DNA of 64,000 nucleotides. Origin: Thalassobium sp. R2A62. GTDB lineage: Bacteria; Pseudomonadota; Alphaproteobacteria; Rhodobacterales; Rhodobacteraceae. This document shows, piece after piece, positions 56,112 to 64,000 of this stretch; the stretch's first letter is position 1; every line of letters starts with the position of its first letter. The stretch is from contig NZ_GG697169.2 in the NCBI RefSeq assembly GCF_000161835.1, positions 1,234,418-1,298,417 on the forward strand. The letters are read 5' to 3'. The notes below the pieces were generated by a model. The model had not been told where the DNA came from. It saw nothing but the letters and a program-made list of their open reading frames with translations, and searched no databases. A program made the position numbers and the translations under genes.

Positions 56112-56809
56112 TTTGGCGGGCCGCACTCTTTGCCACGCTGGCATTGATCAGCGGCCGTGCAGATGCAGATACCTGTCGTTTGGCGTTGGTGCTGGCAATC
56201 GATGTGTCATCATCGGTTGATGCGCAAGAAGACCAGCTTCAGCGACAGGGGTTGGCAACAGCGCTACTCCAGGACACGGTCCAAGCCGCAATATTAGAAG
56301 GCTACGGCACCGTTGCGATAAACGTCTTTGAATGGAGCGGACGACGGCAACAATTTGGTATTTTGCCGTGGACCATTTTGCGATCAACGAAAGATATCCA
56401 AGATGCCGCGGACGCGATAAGCGGCAGTACGCGACAGGTATCAGTCTTTCCTACATCAACTGGGTATGCTCTGGGTCACGCGGCTATTTTGCTGGATCGG
56501 GGTCCGGTCTGTGACGCCAAGACCATCGACTTTGCCTCTGACGGGCGCAACAACGATGGCTTCCCTCCGGAATTGGCCATTCGTAGCTTTCCATTGTCAG
56601 ACGTCACGATCAACGGGTTGGCCATTCTTGGTGACGCGCCTGATCTCGTCACATATTTCGAACGCTCGATCCTTCATGGACCTGGGGCATTCGTGGAAAT
56701 TGCCAACGATTACCCTGACTACGCCCGTGCTATGGAACGCAAATTGCTGCGCGAGCTGGGGACGTTTGTGTTAGGCGATGCCTTGCCACCCCCGACATTG
56801 ACACCGTGA
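56108..56809 (+). CDS. DUF1194 von-Willebrand-factor-A-like secreted protein, copy 1
   Basis: The ~233-residue protein has a signal peptide and a VWA-like domain with a MIDAS metal site (LAIDVSSSVDAQED, D-x-S-x-S), then NVFEWSGRRQQFGI and IDFASDGRNNDGF. Members of DUF1194 are exported proteins of unknown role in alphaproteobacteria. GTG 56108 overlaps the gloA stop as GTGA, the same junction used before copy 2; an ATG 30 bases upstream (56078) is an alternative. C-terminal YARAMERKLLRELG is conserved in both copies. Confidence 0.82.
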   Translation: MIWRAALFATLALISGRADADTCRLALVLAIDVSSSVDAQEDQLQRQGLATALLQDTVQAAILEGYGTVAINVFEWSGRRQQFGILPWTILRSTKDIQDAADAISGSTRQVSVFPTSTGYALGHAAILLDRGPVCDAKTIDFASDGRNNDGFPPELAIRSFPLSDVTINGLAILGDAPDLVTYFERSILHGPGAFVEIANDYPDYARAMERKLLRELGTFVLGDALPPPTLTP

Positions 56810-57522
56810 AGGTCCTTGTCTTGATCATTGCGCTTAGCGTTTGCGCGACCACAGCATCGGCTTGCCGGTTGGCGCTCGCACTTGGGTTAGATGTATCGGG
56901 GTCCGTTGATGCGTCTGAATACCGGTTGCAGCTCAATGGGCTTTCAACAGCATTACTTAGACCTGCAGTCATCGAAAGCTTGCTTGCGACACCACAGACA
57001 CCTGTCGAGATTGCTGTCTATGAATGGAGCGGCCCAAACCACCAGATCACGTTGGTTGAATGGCACGAAATAAAGACGCTCGCAGACATTCAGCGGCTGG
57101 CTTCAGACCTTAGGATGGTCAACCGCGCGCCTGCCAACCCGTCGACCGCTCTTGGAACCGCTATGCAGTATGGGGCCGCCCTTTTACGCGAGCGTGACCA
57201 CTGTTGGGCGCTCACTTTGGATATCTCGGGCGACGGCAAATCCAATACTGGCCCGAGACCGCAAGACGTGCAGACAAGTAGCGATTTCAACCGGATCACT
57301 ATTAATGCCTTAGTCGTCGGAGGCGACGACCTTGGGCAAGCTGACCGCAGACAGGTTCAAATAGGCGAACTGCAGTCTTACTATGATGCGTATGTCATCC
57401 GAGGTCCTGGCGCCTTTGTCGAAACCGCCCTCGGCTTTAATGAATATGCAGATTCAATGGAACGTAAACTGCTGCGCGAGCTCAAGAGCTTTGCCCTGAG
57501 TGCACGCCCAATAGATCAATAA
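56806..57522 (+). CDS. DUF1194 von-Willebrand-factor-A-like secreted protein, copy 2
   Basis: The 238-residue protein is a paralogue of the preceding gene, with signal peptide, MIDAS motif LGLDVSGSVDASEY, AVYEWSGPNHQITLVEWHEI, ALTLDISGDGKSNTGPRP and the same C-terminal ADSMERKLLRELK. GTG 56806 overlaps the stop of copy 1 (GTGA). The two probably form a pair, perhaps a heterodimer or a duplicated binding protein; the ligand is unknown. Confidence 0.85.
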   Translation: MKVLVLIIALSVCATTASACRLALALGLDVSGSVDASEYRLQLNGLSTALLRPAVIESLLATPQTPVEIAVYEWSGPNHQITLVEWHEIKTLADIQRLASDLRMVNRAPANPSTALGTAMQYGAALLRERDHCWALTLDISGDGKSNTGPRPQDVQTSSDFNRITINALVVGGDDLGQADRRQVQIGELQSYYDAYVIRGPGAFVETALGFNEYADSMERKLLRELKSFALSARPIDQ

Positions 57523-58025
57523 ATATAACGAATTTGATCGGCCCAATATCGTTCCACGCGCCGCAAGGCAGTCGTAATTTCGTCGATTCCATTGAGGCTG
57601 AGAATATCGCGGCTTTCCAGACCTTCTGCGTGACCCTCGAACAATTTGGTCACGACATTTCGAATTTCGCGCCCCTTTTCAGTTAGCCGGACCCGTACTG
57701 AACGTCTGTCAATTTCGCATCGTTCGTGATGCATATAGTTCATCTCAACCAACCGCTTGAGATTGTAGCTGACGTTCGAGCCTTGGTAGTAGCCGCGGGA
57801 CTTTAGCTCGCCAGCTGTCACTTCGTTGTCACCGATATTGAACAACAGCAATGCTTGGACTGCGTTGATTTCCAGCACCCCCACCCGCTCAAATTCATCC
57901 TTGATAACATCAAGGAGCAACCGGTGCAGACGCTCGACCAAGGCGAGCGCGTCGAGATAACTGGTCATATATGCCTTTGACCGGCTCGGATCGATCACTG
58001 GATCAACGGGAGAATGTAGGCTCAT
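57516..58025 (-). CDS. MarR-family transcriptional regulator (LdtR-like)
   Basis: The 169-residue protein has a winged helix with recognition region TAGELKSRGYYQGSNVSYNLKRLVEM and wing CEIDRRSVRVRLTEKG, within long dimerisation helices (YLDALALVERLHRLLLDVIKDEFERVG). It resembles the alphaproteobacterial LdtR-type MarR regulators, which act on cell-envelope genes. It overlaps the end of the convergent DUF1194 gene by seven bases. Confidence 0.87.
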   Translation of the reverse strand: MSLHSPVDPVIDPSRSKAYMTSYLDALALVERLHRLLLDVIKDEFERVGVLEINAVQALLLFNIGDNEVTAGELKSRGYYQGSNVSYNLKRLVEMNYMHHERCEIDRRSVRVRLTEKGREIRNVVTKLFEGHAEGLESRDILSLNGIDEITTALRRVERYWADQIRYIY

Positions 58026-58126
58026 CTTGAGAACTCCAAAAAACTAGGTGGCCCTAGCTTTGGTGGAGATTTCCCAACATTCAGTTAAAGGCCCTACAAA
58101 TTTTGAGAGATTTCGACGAAAAACCG

Positions 58127-58381
58127 CTAAACTTTAAAGTGTTTCGAGATATCCGTAATCAAATCTAAATACTCGAGCGGTGTTTCGGCGGCCCCTGAAA
58201 CCCACGCATACAGATCGTGATCGCTCTCATCTAAGAGGATTTCGTAGTGATCAATCTGGGCATCGCTCATTGCATCCAGCCGCGCGCTGTATTGCGACAG
58301 GATCAAGTCCATTTCTTTGATCCCACGGCGCATCGACCGCATTTTCAGCCGCTTGATACGTGTCTCGCGATCTTCGGTCAT
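58127..58381 (-). CDS. sdhE: FAD assembly factor SdhE
   Basis: The 84-residue protein has the SdhE signature RSMRRGIKEMDLIL (RGxxE, where the loop contacts the FAD site) and the later YEILLDESDHDLYAWVSG. SdhE helps attach FAD to succinate dehydrogenase subunit A. Its ATG overlaps the stop of the upstream XRE-type gene by four bases. No sdhABCD genes are in the window. Confidence 0.93.
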   Translation of the reverse strand: MTEDRETRIKRLKMRSMRRGIKEMDLILSQYSARLDAMSDAQIDHYEILLDESDHDLYAWVSGAAETPLEYLDLITDISKHFKV

Positions 58382-58770
58382 GCAGAACCTTTCGCGGCAG
58401 CCCGCAGTTTCTTTTCCAGCTTGGCCATTCGGTCCGCGGCTTGCAGCAATTGGGCCTTAACCGCGCGTATTTCAGTCATTACCGCATTGATATCACCACC
58501 TAGGTCTTCTTGATCTGGTGCAGAGATCCCATCGCCTTCACCATTCAAGAGCCACATAAGGGACACGCCCAAGATCCCTGATAGCATTTGCAATTTATTG
58601 GCACGTGGTTCGTTCAGGTCATGCTCCCAATTGCGCAGCGTGCCGTTCTTGATGCCCAGTTGTTTCGCAAGCGCCTCTTGGCTCAGGCCGGCCTGTTCGC
58701 GGGCCGCCGCAACACGATCGCCAAAGGTCGCAGTCTCGTCGCTATACCAATTGTTCATGTCATCCGTCAT
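58378..58770 (-). CDS. XRE-family helix-turn-helix regulator with coiled-coil tail
   Basis: The 130-residue protein has a Cro/C1-type HTH (residues ~15-75, FGDRVAAAREQAGLSQEALA and NGTLRNWEHDLNEPRANKLQ) and a C-terminal amphipathic helix (~93-128, VMTEIRAVKAQLLQAADRMA) likely to form a coiled coil. ATG 58770 follows a GGAGA site. It overlaps sdhE, so it is translated with it and may control or respond to that operon. Its target is unknown. Confidence 0.87.
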   Translation of the reverse strand: MTDDMNNWYSDETATFGDRVAAAREQAGLSQEALAKQLGIKNGTLRNWEHDLNEPRANKLQMLSGILGVSLMWLLNGEGDGISAPDQEDLGGDINAVMTEIRAVKAQLLQAADRMAKLEKKLRAAAKGSA

Positions 58771-58820
58771 CGAAATCTCCAACGCGCTTGTGTGCAACTC
58801 GCCCCATGCCTATGACATGA

Positions 58821-60053
<1,233 letters not shown>

Positions 60054-60202
60054 ACGAATTTGGGGTCGCTGTTGCCGCGGCGCCTTTCACACCCCGACGC
60101 CTATGAAAATCAGCGGAAAAATCAGATGGTTCACCCTATCCCCGCTTAGGGACAACTGTTACCATTTGCTAAACAATTACTGCCAACTGTAGGACACACC
60201 CG

Positions 60203-60610
60203 ATGGGCGCTGAACTCCCTGACTATTATTTTCGAGTGCGTGAGAATGGCGCTGCAGTTTTTTGTGTCGACACGGAAAACCGTCAGCGGCGGATCGACAT
60301 GGATCAGATTGCCGTTCTCAACATCAAGAATGGTGAGATCAAACCGCAAGGCGATCGTGTGCTGTCCGACGCTGATCTCGCGGCGATCCAAGAGTGGATG
60401 GCCAATCGTATGGCCCTGTTGGCCCAACGCGACATTGACGACATTCACCGCGCTGTCGACTATTTGAATGTCACGACACAGTGGGTTCAGTCCAAAGCGT
60501 CAGACGACCAGCTTGAGAACATTACAGATGCGCTGTTGTTGTGCATGCATGACTTGCGCACCGTCTTGGTTCGCAAAAAGGCAGAGCGCCTTATGAAGGG
60601 CCAAGACTAG
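60203..60610 (+). CDS. conserved hypothetical, DUF-type cytoplasmic protein
   Basis: The 135-residue protein has no signal or membrane segment. The N-terminal half is a small beta region (DYYFRVRENGAAVFCVDTENRQ, then RIDMDQIAVLNIKNGEIKPQ); the C-terminal half is helical (DLAAIQEWMANRMALLAQRD, ITDALLLCMHDLRTVL). I do not recognise a characterised family. The gene overlaps the convergent MATE gene by four bases. Confidence 0.78.
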   Translation: MGAELPDYYFRVRENGAAVFCVDTENRQRRIDMDQIAVLNIKNGEIKPQGDRVLSDADLAAIQEWMANRMALLAQRDIDDIHRAVDYLNVTTQWVQSKASDDQLENITDALLLCMHDLRTVLVRKKAERLMKGQD

Positions 60611-61983
60611 TCGGTTGATGCCAGACTGTCAGAGGTGGATTTGTTCCGGAAGCGCGTCATCAACAGCACCGCTGCGATGAAGAGGCCGATAGCAAGTCCT
60701 GCCCATATCCCAACACCGCCCCACCCAAGCGTGAAGCCCAGAACATAGCTGGTCGGCACTCCTACGATCCAATAGCTGATGCCAGCGTAGACCATTGGTA
60801 CTGTTGTATCCTGTAGCCCGCGCAAAAGACCCAGCGCCATGATTTGCGCAGCGTCGACCAGTTGAAACAACGCAGCAACCGCCAGCAAGGACACAGCAAT
60901 ACCGATGATTGTTCCGCGCTGTGGATCATCCGGCGAAAGGAAGATCGCAATCAAAGGTTCCGGAGTCGTGAGAAAAATCACCGCAGTCACGACGGCGACA
61001 AACAATGAAATCGCAATCGCCACCTGACCACCGACGCGCAGCCCCACATCATCACGGCGCCCCAATGCGCGCCCTGCCCTGACCGTCGCAGCACTAGACA
61101 GGCCGACATGGATCATAAAGATCATCGAGATCAGCTGCAGAGCGATACCGTGGGCTGCAAGTTCAAGCGCACCGATCCACCCCATCATCACGGCACTCAT
61201 GCTAAAGAGCCCGCTCTCAGCCAACGACGTCAATCCGATCGGCCAGCCCAATCTGAACACTTCTCTCAACGCACCGCGATCCACGCGCCACATTCGGCGA
61301 AACAGATCATGGTGCGGAAACACCCAAAGGGAATACGCAACGAGCCCCAAAACAGAAACCAATGTCACGGCAACCGACGCAATCGCGGCCCCTTGGATCC
61401 CCAATTCAGGGGCGCCAAAATTCCCAAAAATCAAAAGATAGTTGATCGGAATGTTCACCACCGCGGCGATGAGAACGATCCACAACTGGAATTTGGTATG
61501 CTCTAGCGCCGATAGATACGCCTTTAGCACCATGATCAACAGTCCCGGAAACAGCGCCCACGCCGCAATTCTCAAGTAGTCTTGGGCCAGTGCCGAAACC
61601 TCGGGATCTTGACCGATTGCCAGAAAAATCGGCTCGGACCAAATTTGTGTCGGCAAAAGGATCGCCGCATATAACATCGACAGCCAGACCCCCATTCGGG
61701 TAACACGGCGGATACGCACTTCGTCGTCGTCCTCAGCCGCGCGTGCCACCATGGGCAAGACGGCCCACGCAAACCCAGCCCCGACAATGAACACGACAAA
61801 GTAGTAAGATCCGGCCAGCGTGACGGCGGCCAATGCGGTCACATCGTACCAACCCAACATAATCGTGTCGGTGATGTGGATCAGGAATTGCGCGACGTGG
61901 CTGCCGATCAACGGCATGCCCAGAACCATCAAAGCGCGGGCGTGCTCGGATCTCGTTGTTGCGACAGGTGTTTGGGTGTTCAT
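60607..61983 (-). CDS. MATE-family multidrug/cation efflux transporter
   Basis: The 458-residue protein has twelve predicted helices and MATE features: LGMPLIGSHVAQFLIHITDTIMLGWYDVT in helix 1, GWPIGLTSLAESGLFSMSAVMM in helix 7, and the symmetrical two-half structure of NorM-type pumps. It exports drugs or organic cations against Na+ or H+. ATG 61983 starts MNTQTPVATTRSEHARALMVLG. Confidence 0.92.
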   Translation of the reverse strand: MNTQTPVATTRSEHARALMVLGMPLIGSHVAQFLIHITDTIMLGWYDVTALAAVTLAGSYYFVVFIVGAGFAWAVLPMVARAAEDDDEVRIRRVTRMGVWLSMLYAAILLPTQIWSEPIFLAIGQDPEVSALAQDYLRIAAWALFPGLLIMVLKAYLSALEHTKFQLWIVLIAAVVNIPINYLLIFGNFGAPELGIQGAAIASVAVTLVSVLGLVAYSLWVFPHHDLFRRMWRVDRGALREVFRLGWPIGLTSLAESGLFSMSAVMMGWIGALELAAHGIALQLISMIFMIHVGLSSAATVRAGRALGRRDDVGLRVGGQVAIAISLFVAVVTAVIFLTTPEPLIAIFLSPDDPQRGTIIGIAVSLLAVAALFQLVDAAQIMALGLLRGLQDTTVPMVYAGISYWIVGVPTSYVLGFTLGWGGVGIWAGLAIGLFIAAVLLMTRFRNKSTSDSLASTD

Positions 61984-62156
61984 GCCTGATGGCTATGGCA
62001 TCCAGTCAATTCAGGCAAATGAAATTCGCCACACCAGAACACGAGGTGAATTCAAAAATCGAAAACTCGGCTCAATTGGCGGCGAGGTAGAACTGTCTAG
62101 CTGATTGGATTTCGCGCGCGCCCGAAACCGAAAAGACCCACAGTTTAAAACAGAAA

Positions 62157-62186
62157 GAAGTCGCCGTGAGATTTCACAGCGGCTTC
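62157..62186 (-). terminator. intrinsic terminator of the small exported-protein gene
   Basis: A 13-base stem with two G-U pairs (62157-62169 with 62174-62186) is followed on the minus strand by TTTCTGTTTT. It lies 30 bases after the stop of the small exported protein. Confidence 0.75.
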
Positions 62187-62215
62187 TAAAATTCTATAAA
62201 TCGCGGTGTGTGCGA

Positions 62216-62434
62216 TTAGAAACCGTCGGAGGAGTCGCCACCGCAGACCAATGCGCAGATCAGGATGATGCCGCCAGCTGCCCAGAGGCCCTTGCCGCCC
62301 AGACCACCAGATTGTGTCACGAGGACTGGCGCTAGGTCTGTTTCGTCGTTTGCAGCATTTTCGAAGCCGCCAGCGGAAACAGATGTTGCGCATGCGAGTG
62401 TTGCTGCAGCAACAAGAAGAGAAAACTTTTTCAT
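62216..62434 (-). CDS. small exported or membrane peptide, function unknown
   Basis: The ~72-residue product starts with a signal peptide (MKKFSLLVAAATLACATSVSA) and has a second hydrophobic segment near the C-terminus (GLWAAGGIILICALVCG) after a Gly-rich stretch (SGGLGGKG). It ends with two Cys in the segment and GGDSSDGF. ATG 62434 is chosen; an in-frame ATG three codons earlier (62443) is possible. A clear terminator supports a real monocistronic gene. Confidence 0.72.
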   Translation of the reverse strand: MKKFSLLVAAATLACATSVSAGGFENAANDETDLAPVLVTQSGGLGGKGLWAAGGIILICALVCGGDSSDGF

Positions 62435-62543
62435 TTTGATCACTATTCTACCGATTAATTCAGGTCAGGCCGCATTCCGACCACTCAAGCCTTCATTGAC
62501 CAGAAATTCCTTTTTTCCTAGGGGGAAATCATGTTTTTTGCGG

Positions 62544-63575
62544 TCAAAATTCCGCCAAAAAGGCGGCAATGATGCGCTTTGCCGCGTCCAAGTCGCTCTT
62601 ATCGATCATTTCTGTCACCGTATGGATGTACCGTGTGCCGACAACGATTCCCACCGCACGGGCTCCTGCAGCGGCCTGTTGCGCCGCAGCTCCGTCTTGC
62701 CCGCCGGCTCTTAGCATGGTGCGTTGAAATGGGATTTCCAACTTGGTTGCCAGTGCGTCGATCTTGGCGACCAGCCCGCGATCCGCAATGAACGAACTGT
62801 CGCGGACGTGTAGGCCGAAGCCCTTACCCAATTCCGTTGTTCGGTCTTGTTCAGGCACTCCGGGTGTGTCGCAGGCCAGCGTCGTGTCAATCCCAATCCC
62901 GATATCAGGCTGTACTTTGAAGGCTGCGGTCCGCGCACCGCGCAGCCCGACTTCTTCTTGGGTGGTAAAGACAACATGGATTTCAGCGCCTCGGCCTTTG
63001 TCGCCCAACGCTCGGATCGCTTCGATACCCACCCAACACGCAATTCGGTTATCCAAAGCTTTTGAAACGCATTTGTCCCCCATCTCCAGAAACGGCTCGT
63101 CCATGACAACCATGTCCCCAATCTTGACGTGGTCCTTGGTGGCATCGCCCAAACCAAGATCCAAAAAGAACTCGGACACTTCCGGCACTTTCTTGCGGTC
63201 CTCGGGGCTGGCGATATGGATTGGTCGGCCTGCTGGGTTCATGACGCCCTTGAGATCGCCAGTGTCCGTACAAACCAACACGCGTCGCGAGAATAGATTG
63301 CGTGGATCAAAGCCACCAACCGGCTGCAGATAGACGAACCCTTTGTCGGTGATGTGGCTAACCAAGAACCCGATTTCGTCCATATGGCATAACAACATGA
63401 TCTTGGGTGCATCGTCGCTCGTCGCGTCCCGTCGGCAATGCAGCGACCCCAACGCATCAACCTCGACTTGATCAAACAGACCGCTGACCTCGCTCATGAT
63501 GACGTCGCGCACACGGTGTTCGTGCCCCGGAACACCCGATGTTTCACACAAGGTCTTGAGCAAATTGATATTCAT
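62544..63575 (-). CDS. M42-family metallo-aminopeptidase
   Basis: The 343-residue enzyme has the M42 dinuclear-metal pattern: His and Asp in LLCHMDEIGFLVSHI, Glu pair in TTQEEVGLRGARTA, Asp in GIGIDTTLACDTPGV and the C-terminal His in RYIHTVTEMIDKSDL. M42 peptidases are dodecameric and cleave peptides from their N-termini. ATG 63575 follows a GGAGA site; the frame is open further upstream but without family sequence. It lies 43 bases after the dioxygenase gene, in the same orientation. Confidence 0.92.
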   Translation of the reverse strand: MNINLLKTLCETSGVPGHEHRVRDVIMSEVSGLFDQVEVDALGSLHCRRDATSDDAPKIMLLCHMDEIGFLVSHITDKGFVYLQPVGGFDPRNLFSRRVLVCTDTGDLKGVMNPAGRPIHIASPEDRKKVPEVSEFFLDLGLGDATKDHVKIGDMVVMDEPFLEMGDKCVSKALDNRIACWVGIEAIRALGDKGRGAEIHVVFTTQEEVGLRGARTAAFKVQPDIGIGIDTTLACDTPGVPEQDRTTELGKGFGLHVRDSSFIADRGLVAKIDALATKLEIPFQRTMLRAGGQDGAAAQQAAAGARAVGIVVGTRYIHTVTEMIDKSDLDAAKRIIAAFLAEF

Positions 63576-63618
63576 TGGTGGGTCTCCATTTGGGTCGAAT
63601 AAGAAATGTTTGGTGGCA

Positions 63619-63999
63619 TTAGGCCGATGTCGATTGGAATTTGTCCATGAGATATGGCCCTGACCGAACCGGCGGATAGGCATCTGATCCATCCAGAGGC
63701 ACAATTTCTGCATCCCAATTCGGCTGGTGGAAAAATGCAAGGCTTTGGCGTGCTGGTTGATCTGGTACAGCGACAACGCGGTGCAATGTGCTGACCCAGC
63801 GATCAGAGGTCCAGCGCGCCATCAAATCCCCGATATTGATCACGAATGCGCCCTGCTCGGCATCAATGTCCTTCCAAGCGCCGTCTGACATCATGATTTG
63901 CAATCCACGCCGGTTCACCTGCGGCAACAAGATCGTCAGCGATCCATAGTCGGTATGCGCACCGGCACGTTGCTGCCCGTCACGCGCAGCACCTTGGGT
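63619..63999 (-). CDS. isopenicillin-N-synthase-like 2-oxoglutarate/Fe(II) dioxygenase, C-terminal part (runs off the right edge)
   Basis: The visible ~126 residues include the Fe(II) ligands His-x-Asp in AGAHTDYGS, His in STLHRVVAV and the 2-oxoglutarate-binding Arg-x-Ser in ARQSLAFFHQPN, all spaced as in the isopenicillin-N-synthase family. The N-terminal half is outside the window. The substrate is unknown; roseobacter members are general small-molecule oxygenases, not penicillin synthases. A C-terminal SGPYLMDKFQSTSA ends the protein. Confidence 0.88.
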   Translation of the reverse strand, partial: TQGAARDGQQRAGAHTDYGSLTILLPQVNRRGLQIMMSDGAWKDIDAEQGAFVINIGDLMARWTSDRWVSTLHRVVAVPDQPARQSLAFFHQPNWDAEIVPLDGSDAYPPVRSGPYLMDKFQSTSA

Positions 64000-64000
64000 T

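Noticed and set aside
63619-63999. Beta-lactam biosynthesis from the isopenicillin-N-synthase similarity
   Set aside because: The family name covers many 2-oxoglutarate oxygenases, and no beta-lactam genes are nearby.

Overview
The window is a bacterial chromosomal segment from an alphaproteobacterium, most likely a marine Rhodobacteraceae (Roseobacter group; Yoonia/Loktanella/Octadecabacter-like is only a guess). The basis is the gene content: a class I PHA locus with phaR and phasin, hflKC with a Do-type protease, small roseobacter-type families (DUF2842, DUF2065, DUF1194), and amine and amino-acid uptake genes with two glutamine-synthetase-like ligases. Coding density is high. No gene-free stretch exceeds about 300 bp. 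I saw no rRNA, tRNA, CRISPR array, insertion sequence or phage gene.

Layout. 1-8.4 kb: end of cobS, a secreted repeat protein, a [2Fe-2S] ferredoxin, a peptidoglycan-binding lipoprotein, then a minus-strand housekeeping run (degP-like, DUF2065, hflC, hflK, gor, rpiA). 8.4-12.7 kb: GNAT, glutathione transferase-sdaA, EamA transporter, thiamine diphosphokinase. 12.8-14.8 kb: a large acidic protein of unknown function with conserved-looking ends and a perfect terminator. 14.9-20.8 kb: purA, a small membrane-protein gene broken by an in-frame stop, secG, pyrG, DUF1330, TerB-like and PhnD-like genes. 20.8-31.3 kb: an ABC importer for an amino acid or amine, two glutamine-synthetase homologues, a class I amidotransferase, an FAD amine oxidase, a LysR regulator and a class III aminotransferase, which together look like a gamma-glutamylation amine-catabolism system. 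31.4-35.9 kb: the PHA storage locus (phaR, phaP, phaC, with phaZ divergent). 

35.9-47.6 kb is an accessory minus-strand catabolic island: a histidinol-dehydrogenase-like oxidoreductase, two double-SnoaL/NTF2 proteins, an SDR, a two-cupin protein, a MetE-C-like zinc enzyme, hydrolases, a GPH-type sugar/cation symporter and a LacI regulator. A perfect 16-bp palindrome sits just upstream of the first dehydrogenase gene and a degenerate copy sits upstream of the SDR gene. I cannot assign its substrate, and it is the strongest candidate for an undescribed pathway.

47.8-52.6 kb: thrS followed by a four-gene bufferin-type operon (bufA precursor peptide, DUF692/MNIO maturase, DUF2063 partner, DoxX membrane protein), a recently recognised class of modified, copper-binding periplasmic peptides. 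52.6-64 kb: mixed housekeeping (ArsC-like, cold-shock protein, folA-thyA, gloA, tandem DUF1194 proteins, MarR regulator, sdhE, XRE regulator, aspartate aminotransferase, MATE pump, a small exported protein, M42 peptidase, and the edge of an isopenicillin-N-synthase-like dioxygenase).
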